A stretch of 64,000 nt of DNA from contig JANUWF010003379.1 of the NCBI GenBank assembly GCA_026120185.1, positions 1,704,001 through 1,768,000 of the forward strand. The letters run 5' to 3'. Below the pieces are notes generated by a model, which saw only the letters and a program-made list of their open reading frames with translations, had not been told where the DNA came from and searched no databases. Shown piece by piece: positions 13,445 through 25,919 of this stretch. The position numbers were made by a program, and so were the translations under genes. Each line of letters opens with the position of its first letter. Position 1 is the stretch's first letter. Source of the stretch: Voacanga thouarsii. Lineage: Eukaryota > Streptophyta > Magnoliopsida > Gentianales > Apocynaceae.

Positions 13445-14028
13445 AACATATCTCCCCAACAACTTAGTGTTGTACTTTGTAGGTTATCCTTCCCTAACCG
13501 AAAACTTGTGCAGATTAATTCAACATTAAATATATTAAAGATGAGCAGTTGCAACATTCTGCACTATAAATTCTGGGGCTGAAGCTTTTCATCCTGCCGA
13601 CCTCTGTAGGTTGAACTAACGTATTCGGTTCATGCATCTCTCTTAGACAACAAAAGATTTGCTTTGGTAGTTTCAATTGTTTGAAAGCTCTAGTAATTAT
13701 TCAGGAAGTCACATTTGGCCCAATCATGTGTTAGGAGAAAAGGTACTAAAGTCGGGAAAACACTCCCACGACTGCATTTCAAGACGATTTAGTTTCCAGA
13801 GGGACGTCCCGCTGGGTAACCTGTTGAAGTACCTAGAATGCTAATCTTGAGAGTCTTGAGGGAGGAGGAGCTAAATTTACACCCGCATATGTTTTTGTTA
13901 CTGTATTTCAGGTATCAGGTATGTAGCTTGATCAGGATGATCAAGTGTACTTGGATTTAACACTTAATTCAAATTAAAATAAATCTAAATAACTTTTGTA
14001 TTTTTAGAGCTCTAAAGTATTATATAAT
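13445..14028 (+). other. NOT3 3' UTR and downstream DNA
   Basis: This stretch follows the NOT3 stop codon and must hold its 3' untranslated region and poly(A) site. AT-rich signals are present but no single site can be chosen. No other gene is seen. Confidence 0.5.
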
Positions 14029-14274
14029 ATTTCCGTCCCATAATATAAGTCGTTAGAGATTATTTTTATTGTTTTAAATTATAAGTCGTTAGAGACTTTT
14101 ATTTTAAAGTTATTTTTATATTTATATTTTTATTTATTATCATTTGTCTCTCTTTTCTTCTCTTGTTTTTTAGACATTTAAATAGGAGTGTTTTCGAAAA
14201 AAAAATATAAAGTTATTTTGTTATTTTGTTTTTAGTAATCTTAATATATTTAAAATATATTATGACCGAGGGAG
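14029..14274. mobile_element. Stowaway-like MITE (degenerate)
   Basis: The left end resembles TTCCGTCCCATAATATAAG and the right end reads TATTATGACCGAGGGAG, the reverse complement of CTCCCTCGGTCATAATA. A TA follows at 14275-14276. An internal motif ATAAGTCGTTAGAGA occurs twice, at about 14046 and 14081. The left terminus has decayed. Confidence 0.6.
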
Positions 14275-15660
14275 TATATTTTTAATTTGTTTTATATTTT
14301 TATTAATTTAAATAATTTTTAAATAAACCTTAAATTGAACCGGTCAACTTGACTCCTCCTCCTCCGTCCATCTTTAGGCTTCTCTCAACTCCGAATCCCG
14401 CATGGCAGTCGCCTCTTTCCACTCCACATTTATGCACTGATTATTAGGACTGCTCTGTCCAAATTAATGTCACTTTCATCCATAAGCAACAAATGATTGA
14501 TGACATGTTCCTTTGAATAATTTAAAGGCCCATATTGCTCAATTTCTCTGGAATGGTCGGTGACAGTTTTACTTCACAATTTAGGTATCTGATTTGTTGT
14601 GTAAGAAGAAGTAGAAAAGAAGTGTCCAAGAACGAGCTGTAGAAATGTGTATTGCAAAAAGAGTATGGTGGACTCCAACCATCTCTTATATGTAGACTGT
14701 GTTGTCACTTTTCCGTGTGTAGATACCTGAAATCAACTATTATTGTGATCTGGGTCATGTTTGGAAATGCGATTTACGAGACCTGGTGAGTTCATCAGTA
14801 TTACTTACGATTACATTTTGATGTGGGTTGTACTTGAAAACATTATTTATAACTACAAAACAAAGGAGCATGATCACACGAATTTGAATACAAAGAAATA
14901 TTTTCCTCCTCTTGATTGGATTGGGTCCACCCTTTTTTAGCATCTCACTTTCTATTGAATACGCAAATGTAGATCTAGAGATTGACCATATTATAATAGA
15001 GTAAATAATGAAAAGAAAATTTCTTTAAAAAAAAAAAAAAAAAGCTGTAGATCCTGAACTCGAGTTAGGTGCATATGCATGATCTGCGGAAAATAAGAAA
15101 ACAAGTTGGCAACAAGCCGAGAGTTGTCTGGCTTGGCTCCATATCATCAACTCTTGTGTTTATATATGTATTTAGTTAGGGAGAGATGAAGTGATTTAAT
15201 ATTTCAAAAAATAAAATGGATGCTTTTCAGTAAATATTTTGATAAACATCCTTTTCAGTTTATGTTGAGTTTTTTTTTTTTTTCTCAAATACACAAGTAT
15301 AATTTTAAATTTTATAAAGAATTATGAATTTTAAAAATTAACATGCAATATATTCAGTGTGAATAGTAAACTTATGAATATCTTACAAATAAAATTTATT
15401 TGTATTAGGTCTATTTTATATTTAAAAAAATGTAAAATAATTTTTTTAAATTATAATTTACAATTTCTATCACTGTATATATATTTATAAAATTTAAAAA
15501 AGTACCCCTGATATGCATACCAAAAATTAAAAAGAAAAAATCATTGGTGAATTGTGAAAACAGTTGAATGGATGGGGGGCTTATGCCAAGACAAGAAAAG
15601 TCACACGACACATGCCTAATTTTTCATTTTTCAAACCGACAAATATTTCGATAAATATTA
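14275..15660. other. Intergenic, no gene recognised
   Basis: AT-rich DNA with homopolymer runs (A-run near 15027-15043, T-run near 15270). The short reverse-strand open frames here carry no family motif. Confidence 0.6.
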
Positions 15661-15935
15661 TTTCTTCCGTCGTTGATTTGGTACGATATTTTATATAAAA
15701 GTAAAAGTTAAAATATAATAATAATATAATATAATAGAGTATAATAAAAATAAGAAATATGTGAATTTCATAATTCTTTATGTCAAATCTAAATATATAA
15801 AAACAATATATGTGGGATATATTGATTATTTTATAATAAATTATATAATAAAAATTTTCCTTTTAAAAAAGTGTCAAATTTTTTTGAGATAATTCAAAAT
15901 AGTAAGTATGTCAATTTTTTTTGGGACGGAGAGAG
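15661..15935. mobile_element. Possible Stowaway-like MITE
   Basis: The left end is TTTCTTCCGTCGTTGATTTG and the right end is TTTTTGGGACGGAGAGAGG, giving imperfect inverted CTCTCTCCGTCCC-type termini about 275 bp apart. The interior is AT-rich and non-coding. The target duplication is not clear, so the limits are approximate. Confidence 0.45.
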
Positions 15936-16179
15936 GAAATCACTATCATCATCATCATCTTCATGTGTCATCCCCTCCGAGGCTTAGGCCCACAAAGATT
16001 CGTACATTTCTACATACGGCAATCCGTAAGTAAAGATACTCCACGGCACTTCTTTCACGTGATCTAAAATTGCATACACTCATATTACGTCTTTTTCGTT
16101 TTTTTTTTAAAAATTGATACTCTTATTATACATATAGAAATGTAACAAATTATTTAGTAAAAATATTTATTATTAAGCA

Positions 16180-16565
16180 CTCTATCTGTTTTATATTATT
16201 TAGTTTTTCAGTTATTTATAAACAGATTAAAAATATTAAAATTAATAAGAATTTTTTAAGTATATTTCTAAATGTATTCCTAATAAGTATTATAAGAAAG
16301 ATTAATTATTTATGAAATTTTTTATCTTTTCATTAATTTCAAAGAAGTATTAGAAGGAGAGGGAGGGAGCGAGAAGAGATATTTGATTTAGTAATTTTTT
16401 TAAAATATGTAAAAATAAAAAAATTTAGAAAATTGTTTAGTTTAACTAAATTTAAAGATAATATTAAAAATTATTAATTATTAATATATAAAAATATATA
16501 AAAAATTAAATATTATGAAATAAAATATTAATATTAAAAGATCAAATAATATAACGTAGCGGGAG
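16180..16565. mobile_element. Stowaway-like MITE
   Basis: The left end CTCTATCTGTTTTATATTAT pairs with the right end AATAATATAACGTAGCGGGAG, whose reverse complement is CTCCCGCTACGTTATATTAT. TA follows at 16566-16567. The interior is AT-rich with no coding capacity. Confidence 0.6.
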
Positions 16566-17504
16566 TAATAAATTTTGAGAGTCAGAAGAAAAATGCAACG
16601 TTGCCATGCCTTCCGCTTGGTGCACACCCCATGAATCCAACAATTTTAAATTTATTCGAATTATTTTTTATTTTTTTAAAAGGAAGAGGTGGCTTTTTTG
16701 GAAATATATTATATATTATTACGTAATAATTAGTAAAAGTTTTTATTATTAAAAAATAATAATTCAATTGTAAAGTCTCTTTATGTAATTTTTTTAAGTG
16801 TATGATGATATAAATGTATTAAAAAAATTGAAAAAGGATGCGCTATAAAATTATGAGAAATTAATTTTAATTAAATTATTTTCATTCTAAGATGCTCGCC
16901 TTTATTTTAAAAATGTTTTTATATTATTTTTAAATAATATAAATCTGTGGTGCTTTTTTCAGTTATAGATAATAATAGTACGTGACCAGATTTAGAAGGG
17001 TACTTTTGTCCAAAAACTCCTTCCCATTCGTTGAATATTTACGAATTATGAGAGAAAGGAAATTCTTTTTTTTTTTTTAAAGAAACATATCCTTCTAATT
17101 CGCTCTATAGTATGAAACAAGAAACTTAAAATTAGGGAGTAAATTATATAAAAGAATAAAAGATAATATTATAATTTTTAAAAAATGTTTAGAAAAGTGA
17201 AAAATAAATCTGTAAAAAAAAATTTACTAAAAAAAGTTTCAAAATTAATTTTGAAAGGCGCGACTCCTTAATTCCGCCATTGTTTGCTTCCCTTTGGTTG
17301 TATACTGAATTGGCCGTCAATAAATTATTATTTGTGACTCAAAAATAATTTAAATACAAATAACTAACAAAAAAATAAATAATTTAAAGAATTATTTTAA
17401 GGAATAATTTAAATATTTCCCCCCACAAAAAAATAGTCGAAAAGATCTTTTCCTATTTTGGGCATTACATAGAACATAATAATTAATTTGTTGTATACAG
17501 GTCA
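16566..17504. other. Intergenic, AT-rich
   Basis: Very AT-rich DNA before the copia A remnant. A reverse-strand open frame at 16582-16767 has no recognisable motif. Nothing else is supported. Confidence 0.55.
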
Positions 17505-18669
17505 TAGATAACGATGTTTCTCACGTAAAACTAATTATCATATCAATATTTCTTACGTATATCAAAAATAGAATCATAAATTAATATATATAATTGACTC
17601 TATCTTAAAATACAAATCCTGATATAATAAGAAAAGTATAGTTTGATACAATTATTTTCACTTATCATATTCTATCTTAAATATGATTTTTGGTTTCTTG
17701 TAATTTTTATTAATAAATTATAAATAAATTATAATTTATTATTGTCTCATAATTAGGAGTCATTGAAGGGACCTGACCGGGTATAATTAGATTAAACTCC
17801 AATAAATTATTTTGTCAATATAAATAATTTATTAATTACGTTCCACTCCACTAAAAAAACGTAATTGTACTCTTAATCTAATCGCAATTATTAGAGTCAA
17901 TAATTATATCTAATGGTTGATTAATCCAACAAATTACCCTCGTCGATCAATATAATACTTTGAATGAGGTAGTATGACCACAGTGCCCCTCATTCAAATC
18001 CTCAATTTTCATTTTCAATTTGACAGTACTATGTGACCACGTCACACTTACAAATTGAATTCAATAAACACTATTGAATTACTGAGTTCAGATTTAACTA
18101 TTCCTTAAAAGAACTTATGAGGAAATGATCTTATCTATTAAATGTGACGGATTCCATATTGCATAATAATTATTTCATATTTATTCACTTTAATTCCCAA
18201 GATGCCGATATATTGATTATTAAGTTAATCTCATTCTTTGACAACTTAAGGAACTTCAAGTTAGTAAATATAAATAATTGTTTACTCAGGATTAAGGTAT
18301 TATGTACGACAATCTTTTAATATTTTATTTTTATGGTCTATTCCACAAATAAATATTGAGAGTCCATCCAATATATCAAATATATATCCTTAATTCTATT
18401 ACCAAAATCAAAGACAGACTTCAATAAAATTAAAACGATTTTCCAAAATAAATTGCCCAAATTTATTTTAGATCGCGAATAATTTATTTCGAATTAAATT
18501 ATAAATCAAATCTTTCTATATTTAATAAATAAACACTTGATTTATAATATCTAAATAATTCATGGACAAAACAGGCTCATACATAATTTATATATATAAA
18601 TATATAAAGACATACTTTATTTAATTTCAAAATACAAATATTGTATTTACTCGATGGGCATATCTAACA
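17505..18669 (-). repeat. 3' LTR remnant of copia A
   Basis: On the minus strand it begins TGTTAGATATGCCC (plus-strand end GGGCATATCTAACA at 18669), just beyond the RNase H end. Its far part (17505-17930) is repeated in the other LTR at 26189-26570. The expected other terminus, TGTTAGCTAG on the plus strand as at 25933, is missing here, so the LTR is truncated at its 3' end. Confidence 0.7.
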
Positions 18670-18687
18670 AAAATTATCCTATTTGTC

Positions 18688-19304
18688 CTAGAGTAAATGG
18701 GACATGTCAAAAATACCCATACTTTCTATATAATTTCCAAAAACGGTTACAGGTAAACTTTTAGTAAAAAGATCAGCAAGATTTTCAGTAGAAAAAATCT
18801 TGCATACTTCTACATCTCCACGTTGGACAATCTCCTTAAATAGGTGATATTTGTGTTTAATGTATTTACCATGTTGATGGCTGCGTGGTTCCTTTGCATT
18901 TGCCATTGCACTACTATTATCACAGTACAAACTAATGGCTTGAGATGCAGAAGGAACCACTTCAAGTTTTATCAAGAACTTCTTCAACCACACTACCTCT
19001 TTAGTTGCTTCACAAGCTGCCACATATTCAGTTTCCATTATAAAGTCAGCAATACAAGATTGTTTGATACTTCTCCACATAATCGCACCACCACCTAAGG
19101 TGAAAATAGAGCCTGAAGTAGACTTGCGAAGATCTCTATCAACTTCAAAATCAGAATCAGTGTAATCTATAAGTACCAATTATAGAGTTGAGTAAATTAG
19201 CATATATCATCAAGTTTTGCGAAGATACTTAAATATATGCTTCACTGTTGTCCAGTGTTCTGGTATTGGGTTTGACTGATATCTACTGACCATCCCAACA
19301 GCAT
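18688..19304 (-). pseudogene. copia A RNase H domain and end of reverse transcriptase
   Basis: Minus-strand fragment with copia RNase H signatures: TDSDFEVDRDLRKSTSG, ETEYVAACEATKEVVWLKKF, LYCDNSSAMANAKEPRSHQ and ADLFTKSLP near the end. The upstream part (about 19190-19304) holds VGMVSRYQSNP from the region between reverse transcriptase and RNase H. An in-frame stop lies between the parts, and the next upstream codons are separated by the inserted solo LTR. Not functional. Confidence 0.9.
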
Positions 19305-19309
19305 GACAA

Positions 19310-21353
19310 TGAAGGATTGACATTCACAGAGCATGCAAACGGGTGTACTGTAAAAGTGGAAGAACAACACATATATCAGAGTATTGGCACAGCATGATGG
19401 GATGAAAACATACCTGTTGGAGCCTTAAAAATTTGAAGAACATGGTTGAATGGCTTGAAGCCAGAAATAGCTTTCTTCTTCATCCATCCATGAACACCAG
19501 TGAAGCTTCCACTGTCCTGTGCACTGCATCTTCTTTCGGTTCCGGTGAAATGCCAAGCTTTTTAATTCACAGAATATGACCACTGCCTAAATCCAATTGG
19601 TGAGCATAGAATGGAATGGAGAAGATGATCTCTCTAATTTTTTCACAGACTCACACTGGCCATACATTTCCACATCATGGCTTCTTCGTTTATAGAAACC
19701 AAAAGCCACATGCCAGAAAACCAAAAGCTAGGAGAATAAAAAACCACGAGAGAGAGAGCAAGCCAAGAGACACTGGAAAAACATTTTTATTTTTTTCCTT
19801 TTTCTTTTATTTTATTTTTCCACACAGAAAGTCAAGAGTCATGAAACCAAAAATAATTATTTTGATAAAAAATAATATTCCCGAGATTTTATACTCGAAT
19901 ATTATTTACAAAATAAATTTTGGCTTCACTCTAAACTCTTCTAAACTGTGTCCGGAAAAATCCTATGGTCCAGACTATTGGGCCAAAATAATATTTATTA
20001 TTTTTCTTGAACCCGAAAAGCCCAAAATATTGTGATTAAATAAATAACTCAAAAAATAATTAATGAACCCAAATAAACCAAAAAATAATTAAATTTTAAT
20101 TATTTATTTCTTGGGATTTAATTAAATAAATAACCCAATAAATAATTAAGTAATAATTATTTTCTTCTAGTTTAAGTCCCGGTTAATTTTCTAATTATTC
20201 AAACTGGACTCAAGTCCTGAATAATTAATTAACCTATCAAACCATATAATAAATTTCTCTCCATTTATTTTATTCTAGTCTAATAATAAATTAGACTTCC
20301 TGAATAAAATAAAACTCTCTCAATTGAGATCATTTTCTCAACCCAAAAATTAATTAGGACTTACGGGCTATTCCAAGGACCAAAAAGACACATCGCATTG
20401 GCTACTAAAATGACCAAAATACCCCTACTATATAAATAGATATATTTTACATTTTAAATATTTCCTAATATCACCATAAAGAAATATTGACCCCAAGGAC
20501 AATACTGCATTAGCAAAGTCTTCGACCTACAAGTGAAATGACTAAAATACCCCTCTACACATCGCCGTACATTTAGAGAGGAAGAAGTGTACTAACACCT
20601 CTCTAAAAGACATCTACCATCCTTAGGCTTCTAGTCCAATGATCCGCGACTTCCTGGAGTGTTTCCACTTTCCAAGGGAGCGACCTTAAAGCAAACATCC
20701 AAATCACGTTTCCTAGGGCCCTGGATATTTAGATCATCTGGATAACCACAAGGGGCGATATAGTGTAGAAACTATCTTGTACAAGTCTGTCTTAACTAAC
20801 TAGTCACACATACCCAGCATACAAGTATATTGGCCCTCCGATAGAACCTCAACTATAGTATATCAAAGTATATGCTTCCGGCTTCGCCAGACCACCAACT
20901 CATACTCAAGTCATAGAGTACTAGTCCACGCTGTAGCGGTAGTAGTCTAGGTTTCTACCATATAGTACTTTTTAGAAACCACTACTACAGGTCCTATTCT
21001 ACGTATTCGAAATACGCTTATGTCATGAAATGAGTGGACTACTCACTGGCTAAAGGTAAGACATTCCCCATTTGGAATTCATAACATAATAACCTAAATA
21101 TGATGAGATTCTCATTATCATCAATCGGTTAAGAACAACTGTTTATGTGTTTAAACAACCCATGATCCATACTTTACTGTGAAAGACCTCCATTCACATG
21201 GATCACTTATTTACACACAATGAGTCTGTTCCAAACGAAAATGTACACAAATAAAGAAAATTATTTCACAAACGATTTCTGCAAATAAATTCTTTTATTA
21301 ACATACTCGATATTTTCATCAGAAAACTAGTCTAAGAGGGCATATTCCCAACA
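19310..21353. mobile_element. Solo LTR nested in copia A, with 5-bp target duplication
   Basis: The segment begins TGAAGGATTGACATTCACAG and ends GGGCATATTCCCAACA, fitting the TG..CA ends of LTRs. It is flanked by a perfect duplication GACAA (19305-19309 and 21354-21358). Removing the insert and one copy of GACAA closes the copia A reading frame across the codons for D-I-C and A-V-G. There is no gag-pol inside, so this is a 2,044-bp solo LTR from recombination between two LTRs. On the minus strand it starts TGTTGGGAATATGCCC, a copia-like LTR start. Confidence 0.8.
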
Positions 21354-21358
21354 GACAA

Positions 21359-22400
21359 ATGTCTGGATGAGTACAAAGCATAACATACATGAGACTTCCT
21401 ACAGCTGATGGATAAGGAACTCGTTTCATGTACTCAACTTCATTAGGAGTTTTAGGATTATACTTCTGAGATAACTAAATTCCATGTCTGAAAGGTAATT
21501 GACCTTTCTTGGAATTTTGCATTGAAAATCTCATTAGTATTTTGTCAATATATGAAGTTTGGGATAAAGCTATCTGTCTATTCTTTCTATCCCCAAGGAT
21601 TTGAATGCCTAGAACATATATTGCTTCTCCTAAGTCCTTCATATCAAATTGTTTACCCAACCAACTTTTCACCAATGTTAATGTTCTTGCATTATTTCCA
21701 ATGAGAAGGATGTCATCAACATACAGTATGAGAAAAAACACCTTACCATCTATAATTCTCTTATAGACACAAGGTTCATCAGGATGCTGGTTAAAATCAT
21801 AAGCTTTAATAGCTTGATCAAACCTGATATTCGAAGATTTAGATGCTTGTTTAAGCCTATATATGGATATATTTAGCTTACAAACTTCTTGTTTTTAACC
21901 TTCTTAGATAAAACCATTTAGCGTACCATGTAGATACATTCGTCAAAATTTCCATTAAGGAAAACTGTCTTGACGTCCATTTACCATACTTCATAGTTAA
22001 AGTGAGTTACAATGGATATGATGATTCTTATAGACTTTAGCATGGCCATAGGCGAGAAGGTTTCTTCATAGTCAATACCTTTTCGTTGTGTATAACCCTT
22101 AGCAACCATTCTAACTTTGAAAGTTTCCACTTTCCCGTCTACTCCTCTCTTTCTTTTGTTGACTCATTTGCACCCAATAGGTTTTACCCTATTAGGCAAG
22201 TCCACAAGTTCCCAGACGAAGTTAGTGTACATAGATTTCATTTCTAAATCCATTGCACTCTTCCAATGGTCTACATCTATATCCTCTACAGCTTCTTTAT
22301 ATTTGGTGGGATCCTCTTCTTCCTCAAAATAGATTGCTTAAAAAGCTTCTTCATAGAGTAAGCATTTAGAGGGACGTCGAATGACTCTTCCACTACGTCT
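21359..22400 (-). pseudogene. copia A reverse transcriptase (broken)
   Basis: Minus-strand reading gives most of a copia reverse transcriptase: FKVRMVAKGYTQ, GIDYEETFSP, MDVKTVFLNGNF, ACVYKR-like and the catalytic YVDDILLIGN at about 21720-21690, followed by FDMKDLG. Several stops interrupt it. The longest open piece is 21475-21741. The domain continues on the other side of the nested solo LTR. Confidence 0.88.
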
Positions 22401-22403
22401 AAG

Positions 22404-23070
22404 CTATTGAGGTTTTTGGATGATTGGACTTTCCTCCTCCTCGTTGACTGGAACTAGATCTGCTGATTCCTCAACGACTGGATTTTGAACAGGGGCAGGA
22501 ACTTCTTCCACTCTATGTGCTGAAGAGCCAGTGGGTATAGAAGGTGTAACATCTATTTCTCTCCCACTGGAATCTGGCATGTTAAGTGACATAGATACGA
22601 ATCCTCTACGTGAATCTTGAGTATGGGTTTCTGTAACTATTTGCTTGGGATTATCTCCTTTGGTTTCTTCTAAAATAACCTTATTCTTAGATCCTCGTTC
22701 TTCTATGTACTTGTCCTCTAAGAAAATTGCATTTGTACTTACAAATTCCATTTTTTGACAAGTAAGATCTAAAGTCATGGGATAGATATTCTCCACCTCG
22801 ATCTAATCAAAGTGTTTTAATGTTCTTTCCTAACTGCTTCTCAGTATCAGCCTTAAATTCTTTGAATTTTTCTAAGGCATCAGACTTATGAGTCATTAGG
22901 TAAATATATCCATATCTTGAGTAATCATCCGTAAAAGTAATGAAATACTCATACCCACCTCCAACTTGAACACTAATTGTTCCACATACGTCAGAGTGCA
23001 CTAATTCTAAGACTTCCTTTACTCTATTTCGTTTGGAAGGAAATGATCTTGTAGTCATTTTACCTTCCAA
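22404..23070 (-). pseudogene. copia A integrase, with internal deletion
   Basis: Two minus-strand open pieces. 22807-23070 carries the start of the integrase core (VHSDVCGTISVQVGGGYEYF, FTDDYSRYGYIYLM). It ends at TGA (22807-22809) where the family has arginine, consistent with CGA to TGA decay. The frame resumes past the stop with RGGEYLSHDF but then jumps near 22740 into the acidic integrase-RT linker (22404-22735). The middle and C-terminal part of the catalytic core is deleted, so integration activity is lost. Confidence 0.85.
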
Positions 23071-23640
23071 ACAAGATTCGCAAACTTAAAAATGTTCCAC
23101 CTTTAAGTCACTTAAAGGACCTTCTTTTACAGGTCTTTGAATCCTATTTAGATTAATATGACCAAGTCTAAGATGCCATAAGAGAGTCTCATTAGTATGA
23201 GATAATTTAATGCGTTTGTTAGTTTCAATATGATATAATGAACTATTGGTAGGTTTCAAAACATGCAGATCATTATTTAAATATCCACGACATATCGAAG
23301 AGTTATTTAAAAATACCTCTACTGATAATTTATAAAACTTAACAGAATATTTTTGTTTGAATAACAAAGAAATTGAAATCAAATTTCGATAAATGTCGGG
23401 AATATAATAACAATCTTTCAAAACCAAATGTTTATTATCAAAATAAAGATAAACATCTCCAACAGTTCTTACAGATATCACTGATCCTGTGCCAACCCTT
23501 AGAGTATGCTCTTCTTCATTGAGATGTCTGGTTACTTGGAACTCCTGCAATGAATTGCAAACATAGTTAGTGGCTCCAAAATCTACTATCCAAGTATTTG
23601 TAGAATCAACCACTAAACAAGTTTCAATGTAAGATAACTC
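23071..23640 (-). pseudogene. copia A protease and GAG-pre-integrase region
   Basis: The minus-strand open piece 23086-23613 includes WIVDFGATNYVCNS, the copia aspartic protease active site in which the usual D-S-G has become D-F-G. Further on it has LKDCYYIPDIYRNLISISLL and the GAG-pre-integrase motif LLWHLRLGHINLNRIQ. The Ser to Phe change and the adjacent stops argue against activity. Confidence 0.87.
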
Positions 23641-24460
23641 ACTAGTACCTTACTTGCATTTAGCTAAGTAATTTGGGCACTGTATCTTCTAATGTCCCTT
23701 TTGCTTATAGTGGAAACATTTGTCTTTGGGCTTTTCATCCACTTTTACTTTCTTAACCTGCTACTAAGGCCCTTTTATTATTATTATTCTGTTTCCTCTT
23801 ATTTCCTCCTTTGCCCTTAGGCTTGGAAGAGGAAGATCTAGTATAAGTTAGAATAAGAGCGTTGCCACTTCCTACTTTTAGGATAGCTTCGGCACTCTCA
23901 AGCTCCTTCATTAACTCTATAAGAGACATTTCCATCTTGTTCATGTTATAATTAACTTTGAACTGTGAGAACATCTCTAAGAGAGTTTCTAGAGTTATGT
24001 CAACCTGAGTCTTAGGCTTAATTTCAAGCCCTAAGACCTCTGCTACGTTGAACTGAGTGATCAATTCTAACATATGATTCCTCTTGGGCGTTCCAGGTTT
24101 TATGCGCATATTCATTATGCGCCTCATTGCTGCTTGACGGCCCTGCCGTCCTTTGTGCTCAAACATTTGCTGGAGGCTTCTCATGATGTCTGTAGCGGTT
24201 GTCATGTTCTCATGTTTCTACTGCAACACATTTGAGATAGATCCCAAAATGTAGCAGCGAGCCATCTCATCAGAACTCAACCACTTATCATAAGCCTCAT
24301 TTTATTCGCGCGTGGACTGTTCAATAGGCTTAGCAGGACATGGTTCAATTAGCACATATTTGAGCTTCTCAGTAGTGAGTACGATTATGAGGTTCTGTTT
24401 CCAATCAATAAAATTTTCTCCAACCAGTTAATTCTTTGTTAAAATTTAGGATAAAGTGTT
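23641..24460 (-). pseudogene. copia A gag
   Basis: Minus-strand gag: a start-proximal part near 24460 (NFIDWKQNL, EMARCYILGSISN) broken by stops, then the open piece 23753-24205 (MRSLQQMFEHKGRQGRQAAM, SLIELMKELESAE, Lys/Asn-rich end). The nucleocapsid zinc knuckle lies at about 23700-23740 and reads C-F-H-Y, so its second Cys is Tyr, and a stop falls inside it. Confidence 0.85.
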
Positions 24461-24601
24461 GGAAGTCATTTTTCTGAAATTAAATAAAATAAAACATATG
24501 AGCCATTCATCATATCATGTTGCATGATCAATATAAAATAGTACAATACATGATCAATATGATAATATTTTAAGTAGTAATAGAAACTACTATCAAAACA
24601 T

Positions 24602-24752
24602 GAACCTAAAACTCTACAGTAACATGTACCTCCATAGGAGATAACAATGTAACTTATAGTTAGGTCAAGATCCACAACCTAAAACTCCAAAATAATATGC
24701 ACCTCTATAGGAGATAACAATTTAACTTATAATTAGGTCTGGATCATCCCAC
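24602..24752. repeat. Two imperfect copies of a ~75-bp direct repeat
   Basis: The blocks at 24602-24677 and 24678-24752 both contain AACCTAAAACTC, TAGGAGATAACAAT and TTAGGTC at the same spacing. They lie in the untranslated leader of copia A, between gag and the primer-binding site. Confidence 0.75.
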
Positions 24753-24882
24753 TAAAATTAATATATCTTGCATCTAAATGCAATATTAGTTTTAGTGTTA
24801 TTAATATTTTGGCTATCATAGACATCATTGGGATATTCTATAAGAAGTCCTTATAATGTCTTTGATTTAAGTGTAATCCCTA

Positions 24883-24883
<1 letters not shown>

Positions 24884-24975
<92 letters not shown>
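24884..24975. repeat. (ATT)n microsatellite, about 30 units
   Basis: An uninterrupted ATT trinucleotide array of about 92 bp in the leader of copia A. The apparent poly-leucine reading frame across it is an artefact of the repeat. Confidence 0.98.
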
Positions 24976-24977
<2 letters not shown>

Positions 24978-25917
24978 TTAAAGTTTCCAATCAAATTACA
25001 TCACTCATAGGGTAATTATAAATGAATGAAATGTTTAAAAAAAATTAAAATTTTGATACCCAATCTAGTAACTAATAAAACGTAGCCTTCATATAGGTAG
25101 ACCATTTAAAATGGCACAAATCAAACGTTGATTTTACTAATGGGCTAATAGGGGAGGCTTAAGGTTAATTAAAATTAACCACTTCACACTTAATTTTTTT
25201 AATTTAATAAAAAATATTAATTTATTTATGCATAATTAAATAGTATCTTGAACGGTGTTAGTGCAAACTATATAGCATGTTAACATAAATGATACATAAT
25301 TCAATCAAAATTAAATAGTAAAAATTATAAAAGAAAAATAATTTTATGGCCAACCTAGACTCAAAAATAAAATTGTAAAATTACAATTGAAAATCTAATT
25401 GGCTAACAAAATAGCCAACCTTCAATCTTCTACAATATTAATTTGCTGAAGCAAAGTAACAATTCAAGGTCTCTTGTGGAATGCTGGATAGACTACTATG
25501 CTTCCACATTGGTGGCCTTCGAATCAAATCCCACCTCTGCCACTTCCTTCTTTTTTTCTTTTGATTAAAGGGAGCATAAGGCTTGCAGTTGTGCCGCTCT
25601 GGCTGAATTGCTGGATCTTCTGCAATTCGTTCGCTAAGCTTTAGTACAATTTTTTTAAAATTTAATATAAAAAATAAAATTAAAAGAAAACTCAAAAGAG
25701 AAACATGGAGACGTAATTCATCCCTTTTGTTATAAGACTCGATAATACTTATATATATTCACCAAATAAAAAACTATAGCAACTATGGCCATAAAATTAT
25801 TTTGAACAGAATTAATCAAATCATTTACCATGAACATAAATGCATTATTCCTACACCGCTCAACTAAATATATGCATAAAAGATTTAATCTTAACACATA
25901 AACACATATCAAAATCG
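24976..25917 (-). other. Leader of copia A, non-coding
   Basis: AT-rich sequence between gag and the primer-binding site of copia A. Short open frames here show no known domain. I read it as 5' untranslated element sequence, possibly with added insertions. Confidence 0.5.
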
Positions 25918-25919
25918 GT

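Noticed and set aside
19616..20035. 139-codon open frame on the plus strand
   Set aside because: It lies wholly inside the nested solo LTR and has no similarity to a known protein.
24828..25010. Open frame with a long poly-leucine run
   Set aside because: It is a translation of the ATT microsatellite and has no other content.
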